This document shows positions 32,868 through 43,049 of a DNA stretch of 64,000 nt, in pieces; position 1 is the stretch's first letter; each line of letters starts with the position of its first letter. Origin of the DNA: Tetrastigma voinierianum (lineage: Eukaryota > Streptophyta > Magnoliopsida > Vitales > Vitaceae); contig JAEQBH010000988.1 in the NCBI GenBank assembly GCA_016808115.1, positions 310,001 through 374,000 of the forward strand. Reading direction: 5' to 3'. The notes below the pieces were generated by a model. It was not told the DNA's origin and did not search any database. It saw nothing but the letters and a program-made list of their open reading frames with translations. A program made the position numbers and the translations under genes.

Positions 32868-35714
32868 AAAAACTTGTTGATTGACCATACCTTTTGACAA
32901 ATCTTCAACTCAACTGCAGAGGCTAATGTCTGGAGTCCCGACCTTGAGCGCCCGAAGCTTGTTGATTAGATTTTTAACATAGATAAAAAATAACTGGATC
33001 TTGACATTGTTGTTTGGACAATTTTCTGACATTACTCTCAAGAACTAAATCAGTACCTGGCAACAACACCAAAAACTTGTTGAGATCCAAGATAATAAAG
33101 ATGTGTTTTCTTTGTATGAGAAGGTTTCATTTGAAAATGTGTTTTGGTCTAGTTCACTGTAAGTGCACAGGTTGTATAAGTAATAAAAGTGGATTTAAGT
33201 CCAACTATCATTCCCATGAGGATTGATGAAAAATCTAAAGATCAATTACCCCATCTACTCAATATCCTTACTTTTTGAACTCCAAAGTTAAAATTGATTT
33301 AGTTCTTAAACTAAAGGAATTATAAAAACTAATTAAAATTCTAAAATTGTTTATGAAGAATTCAAAATAATTGGATTGGAAAGTTCACTGGGTAAGTAAC
33401 ATTAGGAAATAGTTCAATGTACAATTATCAATTTTTGCACCAGTTTATACATGGTTCAGCCATCAGTTTGAAATCTGAACTTGTTAAAGATGCAAGGTAG
33501 TATAGTGTGGATTTCTCCACTCACTATACATTTAGCTAATTATATTTTCATGTCCCCTTTAGACACATGAGTCCAATCAGTTACTTGTAGAATATAATCC
33601 TCTTTCTAAGATCTGGGTATTTTTCTTTCTCAGTACTTCACACTCGAATCTTAGGACTAAAGAATTCTTGCCCCTATAGACAGGGAAATGCAAGCCTTCC
33701 CCAATTTAATTGGTATCTCATCCATCTAATCTGATAAAATTCTCTATCTCCTTGATCAGTCCTTCAGAGTTCATTAGTTCCATAATGTTAGTCTAACATA
33801 CCCCCAAGTAACTTCAATACTCTCAGGATTCTATCTCTGTGTCACTCGGAGGGCCTTTTAGAAATCAGAGTAAGATACGATCATTTTCTGGGTACACGTT
33901 ACTAATATTTTGAACAAGTAATTTCAAGAACAACACCAATCAAATAAATTCAAGATTTCGAACAATGACGTTCTTTCAAGTTATGCATAAAATAATAATT
34001 AACATCAATTCATTCCCAGAGGGAGCTCAGTATTTCAAAACTAGATTACAACTAACAGTGACTAACTGATCGGGAAACTTCACTGAGAGTGAAAGTGAAC
34101 TGAAATAAATTAACTCTAGAAATTCTCCAAATTTCATTCAAATCAAACAATAATTAAAACTAAGATTTTACAATAAAACTAGCTCGACACTTCACACCAG
34201 ATCATTGTTCAATCCCAAAAAAAAAAAAAAAAAACCTAAGCTAAGACTAAATTGATGAATAAGAAATGAAAGAAAAAAAAAGTAAAATAATATATAAAAT
34301 TCTTACTACGAAGTTCTAGTTTTAAAATTGTGCATAGTGCCTTAAATGCTTATATTTATAGATTTTCAAATGATGGGCCGCACTTCAAGGCTAAAATTGT
34401 AAATCCCCAAAAATTCTGGCCCAATAGGTTGCTTTGTCGCGACATAGTTGTCATCTTTGTTCACCAGCTTTTGTCGTGGCTTGCAGTTTTCCATCGCGAC
34501 ATGGTTTCGTGCTTTCTTCTTGGATTCTGTCCCAACATAATTTGGAAATGTCACGATAAAGTTCTGCTGAAGTTGTCTAGTAATTGTCGCGACATAAGTG
34601 TCTTGCATCATGACATAAAACTCTGTTGTAACCAACTTGACATTCCTTGATGCTCTTCAAAAATGTGGCGACAAAGCTTCTTACCTTTCAGCTTGGTTTT
34701 ATGTCACAACAGAATTTTGAAATGTTGCAACATAAAACATTCTTTCCGCACTGTGTCGCAACAGTTTTCTGTTATGTTTTCTTCATCTTATGTCTTGACA
34801 TAAAATTTCTTTGTCTCGACAAATATTTTTGCCTTGACTCTTCAACTTTGTTGCGACATACTTTGCTATGTTGCGACATTCTTTCTGTGGTTCTTCTCAA
34901 CCTTTGTCGCGATAAAGTTTCTCATAGTTGCCTGTTGTTGTTGTCGCGACATATTCTTGTTATCTTGTATTGCTAAATCTGAAATCTATGTCGCGACAGA
35001 CCTTGAAAATGTCGCGACATATTTCCTTCCTTAATCTTTGTCATTAGCTGAACTGTTTATTGCAAAATCGAAATCTTTGTCAAGACATACTTGTCTTTAC
35101 TTGTCTCATTGCTCTTCCATTCTGTTGTGACATAATTTTCCTTTGTCATGATAGAAATCTTTCACTTTTCAGCTTTTTATGTCACGACATAAATTTGATT
35201 GTTGAGACAAAACTCTATTTCCATTTGCTTGGTCATTGTCGCGACAGAGCAAAATAATATTGTGACATTCTTCTTCAACAACTTCTCAATCAATGTCGTG
35301 ACAAAGTTCTATCTTCTAATTACCATTATGTCACCACATTCATTTCTTTGTCGCAACATTTATCATTCAATATTTCTCATTTTGTATCGTGACAAGGTTG
35401 TGGAATGTTGTGATAAAGCTCACTTCAAAACTTGAGTTCAACTTCAATTTTGTTGCGACATAGGATTTCTTGTTGTGACATAGCTTATGCTGGTTCTATT
35501 GAGATTATGTTGCCACATTCTGAAATTATGTCACGACAATTTTGCCTTAGCCAATTTTATGCCTCATTTCTTGTTGGATTTGCTTCTTCTGCATTCAAAA
35601 CCTGCAAAACACAAAGTTGGTGAATATTCAATAATTCAACATTCAAATGAATCGTAAACTTCTAAAAATATGCCAGAAAAATGAATTAAAAATATATGAG
35701 TTTTGGACTCATAA
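32868..35714 (-). repeat. E1 5' LTR (about 2.85 kb)
   Basis: On the minus strand it starts TTATGAGTCC (TGATGAGTCC in the 3' copy) at 35714 and ends near ATCAACAAGTTTTTG (32868). Contains the palindrome array, a TATA box at 34360-34350, and a sequence at 32940-32880 resembling a second primer site, as in the other LTRs. Compared with the 3' LTR it has several deletions, for example near 33760-33860. Confidence 0.9.
34430..35545. repeat. TGTCGCGACA palindrome array, E1 5' LTR
   Basis: Exact copies at 34435, 34585, 34942, 34989, 35010 and 35237, with many CpG-decayed variants. It matches 2890-4060 copy for copy in many places; several sites intact in one E1 LTR are decayed in the other. The TATA box lies about 75 bases beyond 34435. 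Confidence 0.92.
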
Positions 35715-35978
35715 GAGGTTCATACATAATTGTTTAAGTGAAATCTATGCCCTAAGGCTTTTTAGTCTTGTTTAAGTCATTTTTGCATTTTAAGTTAATG
35801 TAATTTAGATTTTCTACAAATTTTCAACCATCCAAATAGAGCCTAGGTTAGATTAGAGTCGTACTTAGTAACCCAATTCTCTGTGGGACGATACTTTTAC
35901 TTTCATTATATTACTTGGGGTGACGCGTGCATTTGTGCGCATAGGCGTACCATTTTACATGACACAAATCTCCTATTA
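35715..35978 (+). repeat. E3 5' LTR, second segment
   Basis: Continues the LTR interrupted at 1207. From 35876 it matches 39880-39980 closely (GACGATACTTTTACTTTCAT, GACGCGTGCA, ATAGGCGTACCATTTTACAT). Positions 35727-35875 are absent from the 3' LTR. Ends at CCTATTA, six bases before the primer site. Confidence 0.88.
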
Positions 35979-35984
35979 AGTTTT

Positions 35985-36002
35985 TGGCGTCGTTGCCGGG
36001 GA
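35985..36002 (+). other. E3 tRNA-Asp primer-binding site
   Basis: TGGCGTCGTTGCCGGGGA matches the complement of the plant tRNA-Asp 3' end (TGGCGCCGTTGCCGGGGA) with a single C-to-T change. It starts six bases after the LTR end. This primer is typical of Athila-type elements. Confidence 0.9.
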
Positions 36003-36128
36003 GTTGGTGCTTTTATTAATATTGATTTGAAATAGCTTTACTCTACTTTGGATATATTTAGTCTTGTTTTATTTTCTTTGTTTATTTTACTCTTGAATTT
36101 CATTTTTGTTTTACAAGTCTCAACTACA

Positions 36129-36569
36129 ATGGATTCTTTCATGGAATTATCAATTGAATTGACTCTCCTCACTCAACAATTAGCTCATAGTCGACATCAA
36201 GTGGCAAGAAATCAATTTTGGAACCCATACATTTCTATGGATCAAATTCAGTATGGGGGTAACCTATACTTGAGCGCATACGATTCGGGTTTGCAACATT
36301 ATCTGAACCTCTTGTGGGAGACAAGTCAAAGTATTCCATAACCTCCACAAGGGCATAAATTAAGTCTAAAAGAAACCATGGCTAGATTGAGAAGAGGTCA
36401 AGTTGATTTGGCCATGGTTCAAGCTGAAAATGAAAGATCAATGGCTGATTTGGACTATGTACAAAATGGTTTGCCTAGGTTTCACACCACTTGTGCGATA
36501 AGTCGACCTCAGCGAGAAGATGACAAACCTAGAAACCCAGCCATGGATGAATGGAAGATTTCAAGCTGA
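36129..36569 (+). pseudogene. E3 reading frame 1, unknown protein (shared with E4)
   Basis: ATG at 36129 opens MDSFMELSIELTLLTQQLAH and runs to a stop at 36341; a second piece from 36378 reads MARLRRGQVDLAMVQAENER. E4 has the same order: MDHFMKLTMEMSLLTQQLRM (51609) followed by repeated AELARSRA and RRVQVE-type helices. The composition (Leu, Gln, Arg and Glu heptads) suggests coiled coil. It occupies the gag position just after the primer site, but I cannot recognise a gag domain or zinc knuckle. Being conserved in two pol-less elements, it may be a shortened structural protein; this is inference. Confidence 0.55.
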
Positions 36570-37237
36570 ATTTGAAACCTCTCAAGTAACTTCATGGAGG
36601 AGGTGAACCTGACCTCCTGAGAGGAGTTAATATTTGAAAATGAAGTGGATGAACTAGCCATCTCTATGGCTGAATTGGCCAAGGCTAGGGTTGAATTATG
36701 CATGGAAGAAACAAAGGCCATTGTCCAATTTCAGTCCATGCCACTCAAAAGCTTGGAAGAGACGGTAACTCCAAAGGCCCCTCTTCTCATATTCAATCCA
36801 AAATTAAGATAGAACAACATCCACAAAGGAAGGAGTTGAGTATAGAGGAGTTAATGTTGTCTGTGAAGAAGAACAGCAAAGGAGCTTCTACCAATCTTGA
36901 TGAGAAGCCGGAAAAAGAAGATGTGGAGCACAAAGAGGATATCACCTTAAAGAGTGGTGGAGAGATTGAGAAGCTTCAAAGAGTGGAGGATGATGCACAT
37001 GAATTGAAAGATTTAGTTGTGAGAGAAGATGAGCCAACTTCTCCGGAATCCTATGACATGACAAAAGATGAAATTCTAAAGACTATTCCGGAGATAGCTC
37101 CATGGGGTGATAAGCATGAAGATTTGAAAATTGAGGAAGTAACCCTCATGTCCAAGGTGGAAGAGTGCATTGTTCAATTGTGTAAGAAAATTGAAGCCAC
37201 CATTGTGAATAAAAAAATAAAAAAAATAGAAAAATAA
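36570..37237 (+). pseudogene. E3 reading frame 2, conserved acidic protein of unknown function
   Basis: Open from 36698 to 37237 (179 residues); similarity to E4 extends upstream to about 36630 (EVDELAISMAELAKARVEL-type text). Landmarks: QHPQRKELSIEELM, VEDDAHELKDLVVREDEPTS, KDEILKTIPEIAPWGDKHED and MSKVEECIVQLCKKIEATIV. E4 52323-52820 has the same landmarks in order (VEDETQNLRVLVVKEDESTS, EVLKTIPKMAPW, MSKVKECIIQLNKEIEAIMV), with about half the residues identical by eye. Very acidic, no Cys/His cluster, no enzyme motif. I do not recognise the family. Confidence 0.6.
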
Positions 37238-38651
37238 ATGAATAAATTAAACCATGGAAGACTATCTGCTCAAAGGCCCAATATTATCTCAAGCATGAAG
37301 AACATAATGCATAAAGCGTATCCTTTGTGAGGATGCATGGTTAGAGATTATGATAACCAATGAAGGGTGGTGAGTAACCTCGATTACATGCAACCCTCAA
37401 CCAATGGTCATGATCAACTCCGATCATTAGGGGAGTCCCTTCTACCTCTCTATTTTTCATGTTTCTATTACATTGAGGACAATGTAACATTTTGAGTTTA
37501 GGGGTGGAAATGAGTTGCGGTTTGGTATAATTGATACATGCTTTAGAATCTTGTGCATTTGAACCTTTTAGTTGTTTTGGTGCTTTGGTTATTTTCTATG
37601 CATGTTTGTGGTTTGTGTCTCATATGAGTTGGTTTGGTGCTTAATAACTATTTGAGGAATGTTTTGACATTATGCTTCAAAAGTTTGTTTTATTTGGCCA
37701 AAACTTGGGATACCATCATATTTATATAATCTAAGATTAAGTATATCTAGTGGTTGTGGGAGGCTTGGTTGTAGAGCCTTCGTGTTTTTCAAGGAACCAC
37801 TTCTTAATAGAACAAGTGCACACACACACTAGATCTCATTTGTACACCGAGGTTTCAGCCTCTTCGTCTCAAACTAAACTTACCTTGAGAGACCTTAACT
37901 TTCATAGTGTTGGGACACCTCAATAAAGAGGACCAATGAGCCCCACAATAGCAAAAAAAAAAAAAAAAAAAATTATATATATATATTTGAAAAAGAAAGA
38001 CAAATAAATGAGTTGTTCCAATTGGAATCCTAAGCACAGTTCAAGGGGCCTTTCAAAGCCTAATGCCCTAAGCCAACTGGTTGGGAGTCATTGACTTCAC
38101 TGCCTGTTACTTGAAACAAAGAATGGTTCAATCTCACAAGCAGGTGCTTTGGTTTTCTAGTTGAGTGTTAGGTGAAGTTCACAGGGCTTAATGTCGGTAC
38201 TCTTAACAGCGGTGAAGTCGTCGATGGATCCGTACCAAGGACACTTTTCTAGAGTGCCTTAGCATTGCATCCTACTCTCTAGTTTTAATATTGAATAAAG
38301 GGTGCGTTCTTAGCCTATTTTTGTTATTATCGTTCGAATGAGTGAGTTAAGTTTGGGTGAAAAGTGTCTTGAAACCTCCGTCTACATTTGAGATCTGAAA
38401 TACCATTTTTCACGGAGTTCCTTTTGGAATGAGTCATTGAGAAATTGAGGGCAAAGCTTGCCTTGATCACCATGCCCATAGAAACCTTGTCATTAAAGAT
38501 TTTAAATGTGTTAGGATCCCATGTAGGCTATATTGTTTCCATATAACTTTTTCATGGTATTCTCCTAAGTTGTTGCTAGCACCATTCTCTACTCATATAT
38601 GTTTTAGTGTATTGTATATATGTGTGTTTTTCCTTTGCTTGAGGACAAGTA
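37238..38651 (+). other. E3 3' UTR, no gene seen
   Basis: Non-coding. Shares several islands with the E4 3' UTR (54480-55925): a block around GGGGAGTCC..TACATTGAGGACAATG (37430-37490 and 54510-54555), the block CAATGAGCCCCACAATAG with a poly-A run (37952-37971) and TA run, and the CCTAATGCC box at about 38060-38100, which also occurs in E1 and E2. Unlike E4, it has no env-like remnant. Confidence 0.65.
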
Positions 38652-38671
38652 AAGATTTAAGTTTGGGGGTG
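38652..38671 (+). other. E3 polypurine tract
   Basis: AAGATTTAAGTTTGGGGGTG, directly followed by the LTR start TGATGAGTAT. Confidence 0.88.
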
Positions 38672-39980
38672 TGATGAGTATCTTAAATACTCATTTTATC
38701 CCCATGTTTTGCTTAGATTTTAGTAGTTTTATAATATAAATAAGTGTCCTAATGCTTTATTTTCTCAATTTTGTGATTAGGTTAACCTTTGAGCAAAAAT
38801 GAGCGAAATCAAAGAAAAAATCGACAAAGTCATCATGCAGTCGCAGCAAACACGTGATCCTTTTGCCTGCATGATGTCCTGTTATGACTCCTTCATTGGT
38901 ATGAGCAGATTCTAGACTGCGAGGGATTTCCATAGACAACAAGATCACAGGATTCGGAGTCCGAATGAGCAAGATATGACATCACAAAGTGAAGGAGACA
39001 TAAAAGGAAGAAATTCGGCAAAAGCGTGAGTAACTCATGCTGAGGCGTGAGCCACTCACGCTACAGCATGAGTGTACTCACAATACAGCATGAAAACATG
39101 ATATAGCGTGGGTATTTTCACGCTTTAGCGTGGTTTGGTTTCGAGTCTTCCAGTAGCTACCATTTTTTTGCCACGCTATAGCGCCAAATTCATCAAGCTA
39201 TAGCGTGGTTGTCGGGCCCAATTTTTACCGAAGCCCATCTCCTCTGATTAAAAGAGGAATTAGGGCATTGAATACTCGAGGGAAAAGGAAGAGAGGAGCA
39301 GAGTAGGGGTTCGTTTGAGGGGATAGAAATTGACGAGAGGGAGGCCCTCTGTTGGGGTTCCTCCCTCTTGAAGATTTTTCATCTAGGAGAAAAAGAAGGT
39401 GGAAGAGTAGAAGGAAGCTCCTCTACCAGAGTTGTTTCTTTTCTTCCCTTTTCCATTTTCCCTTCCTTGGATGGTTTTATTTCTTCTTCCATTTATGTTC
39501 TAGTTAGTTTTCTTAGGGTTTAGATGTAGCCAAAGACTTGTTTGTATGAATTTCTCCTAATTTCTATCGACTGATGTTTTATTTCATATTTATGTTGAGT
39601 ATTTCATTTTAATCTTTTTGTGGGTTTTTAGCCAATATTTGCATAAATTGTGGTTTGATTCAAGATCGAGATGTGAGAGTTAAAATTAGACAATGGATGA
39701 TGTACCATCTAATTATCATAAGATAGAGTTATAAATGAGATTAGGTGTGGTATTAGGGTTTCTTGTTTTTAATGCGCCTTTAGAAATCCGAGGTTAAGTA
39801 GAGATGCAAAATACTTTATCCTAAGGGTAGTATATGGATGCTCGAGAGAGATTCGCATAGACAATAGTGAAATTGTCATCTCCGTGAGACGATACTTTTA
39901 CTTTCATTATATTACTTAGGGCGACGCGTGCACTTGCAGGCATAGGCGTACCATTTTACATAACACAAAATCACCTATCA
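38672..39980 (+). repeat. E3 3' LTR (1309 bp)
   Basis: From TGATGAGTAT to CCTATCA. U3 shares TATAAATAAGTGTCCTAATG with the E4 3' LTR (55952), so E3 and E4 are related families. Carries the palindromic array at 39020-39220. Right of it, E5 3' UTR sequence begins (TACACTTACAACC). Confidence 0.92.
39020..39220. repeat. CGCTATAGCG-type palindrome array, E3 3' LTR
   Basis: Repeated dyads of the form TCACGCT..AGCGTGA: for example TCACGCTACAGCATGAG (39056), TATAGCGTGG (39102), TCACGCTTTAGCGTGG (39118) and CCACGCTATAGCGCC (39171). It corresponds to the 22-bp tandem array in the 5' LTR but is less regular. Variants again differ at CpG. Confidence 0.8.
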
Positions 39981-40438
39981 TACACTTACAACCATGACAT
40001 TGCACTAGTGGACCAAAATGGTACTAGAACTACCTTTGGATGAGTGTTGATATTGCAGAATAATGATGTACTATACTGTTTTTGTATTAAAGTGGTACTT
40101 GGACCTACTTTCATTATTTTGGGAATATATACTGCATATAACAGGTCCATCATTGGCGAAATTTGAACACTTGAGAACAGTGCCTAAAAAACGTACTTTT
40201 TGATATATTGAACAAGTACCCTATTGGAGAAATTTGAATGCTTGAGAAAATAGAGGCTAAAAAATCTACTTTTTGATTATATTACGTAGGTACCCCGTTG
40301 GAAAATTTTGTATATTTGAGAAACAGTAGCTTAAAAAGCCTACTTTTGATTTTTGAATATATATATATAACAGTGGTATAAAAAGCCTACATCTTGACTC
40401 AATACATAGGATAGAATCATTTCCTCAACATTAAAGGT
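39981..40438 (-). repeat. E5 3' UTR with ~72-bp tandem repeats (40151-40390)
   Basis: Three units begin near 40152, 40223 and 40297 (periods 71 and 74), each containing TTGG..AAATTTGAA..CTTGAGAA..CTAAAAA..CTACTTTTTGAT; a fourth partial unit runs to about 40395. A TA microsatellite (40360-40370) interrupts unit three. Position just 3' of pol fits Tat-group elements, whose 3' UTRs are known to carry variable tandem repeats that can seed satellites. 39981-40150 has no recognisable feature. Confidence 0.8.
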
Positions 40439-40624
40439 CGTAGAGTCGAACTAATTCTTTTGGGAAGTTTCTACAATTTCCCACATGGTAGGGAAATACT
40501 TCCTAAGGTATTTCCCATCGATGAACCTCTTGTGTGGCTCTCCTTGTAGACTTGCTAACCAATAGGCATTTCCAGGTAGTTTTGATGCACTTTGAAACGT
40601 CCCTCATAGTTGGGAGACCATGGT
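40439..40624 (-). pseudogene. E5 integrase, final C-terminal segment
   Basis: On the minus strand SPNYEGRFKVHQ is followed after a small shift by GNAYWLASLQGEPHKRFIDG and KYLRKYFPTMW, ending at a stop near 40440. This is the standard end of Tat integrases (WSPNWEGP..., NGKYLKKYYPSIW). It is separated from the preceding segment (ILPI, 41545) by the 903-bp insert; about nine residues at the join are missing. Confidence 0.8.
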
Positions 40625-41537
40625 GCGAACCCCATTGCTTATTGCTTCAAGATCCACTAATTGTTGCGAATTACTCTAAGGATATTAAAAAATGATCTAG
40701 AATAGTAGCCTCGTCCCCTTGACTATATTGAATCAAGATCTATAAGAAAAGATGTTGCGTCTCCAATCCCTTGGTTATATGGAACCAAAAGCCATAAGAA
40801 CAAAGTAAAGTAACCCCATCCCTTTGATTATAGAAGAGCTGTAAGTTTGAACACTACAAGGAATTAACCTTGATAGGCTCAAAAGTTCTCACAAGAACCA
40901 TAAAGTGAAGAAAACCTCACAAAATAATTTGTATTCATCAATTGTCTTCCCAAAGACTACATTAAGGGGGGTATAAATAGGCCCCAAACTTTCTAAATAA
41001 AATAAAGCAACTCCTACCTTGACTTGGAAAACAAGAATTTCTAATTTAAATAAAGATACTCTTAAAAACAAATCTTTCTAAAATGAAATAGAAACAACAT
41101 CTAGAAACAAATCTTTCTACAAAGAAATAGAAACTCTTATTTGACTAGCAAAACAAACTTTCTAAATTAAATAAAGCAACTACTACTTTGACTTAGAGAA
41201 CAAATCTTTCTAAAATAAAACAACTCCAAATCAAAATAGTAACAAGACTCAAAACAATTGGAAATAGAAATATATTTGGTGTCTCCAAGGTTTCACAAAC
41301 TCCTGAATATGAATTTTCTATAATTAAGATTGAATTCCCAAGGTTTGTTGTAGAAGCTCCTGCATCAACTTTTGAACTTCCTTGTTGGCTCCAATTCCCT
41401 CAAAGGCATGATTTTACTTGGGCTCTTCTTTAAAAGTTGGGTTGGCCCAAATAAACTCCTTCACAAGCCCATTGAAAGCCTATTGAAGCTTTTCAGTCCT
41501 TGCTCTTGTGATTGTTCCAATAGGCATTTGAAGCGAA
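40625..41537. mobile_element. 903-bp insert in E5 integrase with 5-bp flanking repeat GCGAA
   Basis: GCGAA occurs at 40625-40629 and 41533-41537; removing 40630-41532 plus one copy rejoins the integrase nearly in place. The ends show no TG/CA and no clear inverted repeat. It contains a TATA-like box (TATAAATAGG, 40972) and, on the minus strand at its start (41527-41440), a short coding-like piece PIGTITRARTEKLQQAFNGL that resembles the Thr-Arg-Ala-Arg tail found at the end of some plant gypsy polyproteins. It may therefore be the 3' end plus LTR of another element, or a short non-autonomous one. Repeated AAATCTTTCTAAA-type stretches fill 41030-41240. Confidence 0.55.
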
Positions 41538-41790
41538 TTGGTAGTATAATCTTCCAAATAACATCTCCTACTTCAAAGCTCTTTCTCTTGACTCTCTTGT
41601 TATAGGTTTGAGCTACTTTATTTTTTTGAACCAACATATGGTTGCGAGCTTGCATTCTTTTATTGTCTACATATTCAAGTTCCATCATCATGGCCTCACT
41701 ACTCTTGAGGAGTAAAGCGTTTTTGTCTAGAAACTATTAGAAAAGGCACCACTACTTCCATTTGGAGTACTGCATCTTGTTCATAAGTTA
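41538..41790 (-). pseudogene. E5 integrase, post-core segment
   Basis: On the minus strand: LTYEQDAVLQMEVVVPF (41790-41745), then MMMELEYVDNKRMQARNHML, VQKNKVAQTYNKRVKRKSFE and VGDVIWKIILPI (41545). This matches the region between catalytic core and C-terminal domain of Tat integrases (YGQDAVLPMEV, KVARAYNKRVK). Stops at about 41700. Interrupted upstream by the insert 41791-42153 and downstream by the 903-bp insert. Confidence 0.82.
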
Positions 41791-42153
41791 GAGATGAAGT
41801 ACATCGCTGACTCCACTTATAGCCGAAAAATAGGGGAAGGCCCCACTCTCGTATCATTCTCCAACATGGGAGAATTCTATGGTAGGTACCAGCTATAAGT
41901 GAAGTAAGTTAAGAAAGCACTTATAACGAAAGGACATTGGGAAACCCTAGTCGAACCAGTCTAGTGCCAAAGATTGAAGCGTTGCTAGATCGAACCATCC
42001 TACAAATATATCAAGATAAATAAATAATACCGACCTGGTCCCTTGATTAATTTGTGGCCCTCAAGGAGTCGCATGAAGTGTTTTCAGATACTGCTATACA
42101 ATTGCTATTCGTCTTTGCTTAATGGATACAAAACGCCCATGCCCTAGCACCTA
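41791..42153. other. About 360-bp foreign insert in E5 integrase
   Basis: Integrase homology stops at SPFVA (42154) and resumes with LTYEQDAV (41790). The 363 bases between have no counterpart in the family and differ in texture: less AT-rich, with unique words such as GGAAACCCTAGTCGAACC and CCGACCTGGTCCC. Only a TA dinucleotide is shared at the two ends and there are no inverted repeats. It could be filler DNA (nuclear or organellar) captured at a break; I cannot identify it. Confidence 0.5.
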
Positions 42154-42830
42154 GTGCAACAAAAGGACTTACCCATGTAGAAATCCTTTAAGAAGTCATG
42201 TAGGTCCACAATGTCTCTAATAATACTATGTGCCGGTCTCTAAGATTCTCCTCCAACATTTTCTCCAAGATTCCTATCAACCCTTTGTTGCATGCCTTTG
42301 CTTATCCATTGGCTTGAGCATAGAAAGTAGTTGATCTGATGAGTTGTATCCCATAATCCGCAGCAAAGTAATTCATCTCTACTCTAATGAATATTGTTCC
42401 TTGATTAGTAGTAATAGACTGGGGAATCCTAAACCTATGAATAATTTTCTCCTTGATAATCCAAATCACATCCTTCTGTTTTTCTTTCTTCAATGGTACC
42501 TCTTTCTCCCACTAAATGAAGTAGTCTATAGCCACTAGGATAAAGTTGTGTCCATTTGATGATGCTGGATAAATCTTCCCAATTAGGTCCATGTTACATC
42601 CTTTGAACGACCATGGCTTTACTATTAAATGTAATTCAATAGCAGGAAACCTCTATATACTCCCATACTTTTGGCATTGTTGACAACCTTAGAGTAAGTG
42701 ATTTAGTCTTTTAGAATGGTCAGTAAAAAATAACTGTCTTTTAATCAACCAGTGCATCTTTACTCCGGATTTATGGCCTCCACAAACCCCCTTCATGAAC
42801 TTGCTTCATAACTTCCATGTTGTTTGGGAA
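42154..42830 (-). pseudogene. E5 integrase zinc-binding region and catalytic core
   Basis: On the minus strand: VHEGVCGGHKSGVKMHWLIK (about 42810), GCQQCQKYGSI (42685, the Cys pair), IVKPWSFKGCNMDLIGKIYP (42620, first catalytic Asp), GHNFILVAIDYF, then the open piece 42493-42302 with FRIPQSITTNQGTIF and STTFYAQANG. The second catalytic Asp is replaced by Asn (codon at 42404-42406), and the final Glu is beyond a stop. Wording (MDLIGKIYPASS, RFRIPQSIT) matches Tat integrases. Confidence 0.87.
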
Positions 42831-43049
42831 AGATAGGCACTTGAGTAATATCCCATCAAGTCCTTTTTTGTATAGTTCTCCTTCCAGTAGAACAAAATTA
42901 TGAGTTTATGGGTCAATTCTTCACCCATTTTTACACCATAGGCTATTTGAGCAAGCTCATCATCCCCCTAATTTGATTCCATAGGCATATGTTCAGATCC
43001 CACATTATCAAAGGATTCTAACAATTGAATGGTAGTTATGAAGTAAGGT
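42831..43049 (-). other. E5 linker between archaeal-type RNase H and integrase
   Basis: Corresponds to the poorly conserved polyprotein linker; readable only in short pieces on the minus strand. No other feature seen. Confidence 0.5.

Larger units (their letters stand above)
1208..35714 (-). mobile_element. E1: Athila-like Ty3/gypsy element, split in gag by E2
   Basis: Reading on the minus strand, E1 runs: 5' LTR 35714-32868, primer site near 32860, leader, gag N-terminal half (to about 32048), the E2 insertion, gag C-terminal half from 15254, protease, RT, RNase H, integrase, an internal palindrome array, an env-like frame, a long 3' UTR, purine tract and 3' LTR 4201-1208. The polyprotein motifs and the extra 3' reading frame match the Athila group. 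Without E2, E1 would be about 17.7 kb, including an insert of about 1.3 kb in its 3' region. Every coding part carries stops or shifts. The flanks carry a perfect 12-bp duplication, longer than the 4-6 bp usual for LTR elements. Confidence 0.88.
1..39980 (+). mobile_element. E3: pol-less Ty3/gypsy-type element, split by nested E1
   Basis: E3 is bounded by two copies of one LTR. The 5' copy (1-1207 plus 35715-35978) matches the 3' copy (38672-39980) along its length; by alignment about 125 bases of the 5' LTR lie left of the window. A primer site complementary to tRNA-Asp follows the 5' LTR at 35985 and a purine-rich tract ending TTTGGGGGTG precedes the 3' LTR. The internal part is only about 2.7 kb and has no protease, RT or integrase, so E3 must depend on enzymes supplied in trans, plausibly by an Athila-type relative because the primer site is of that type (inference). 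The 34.5 kb E1/E2 unit is inserted in its 5' LTR. E3 itself sits in the E5 3' UTR. Confidence 0.85.
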
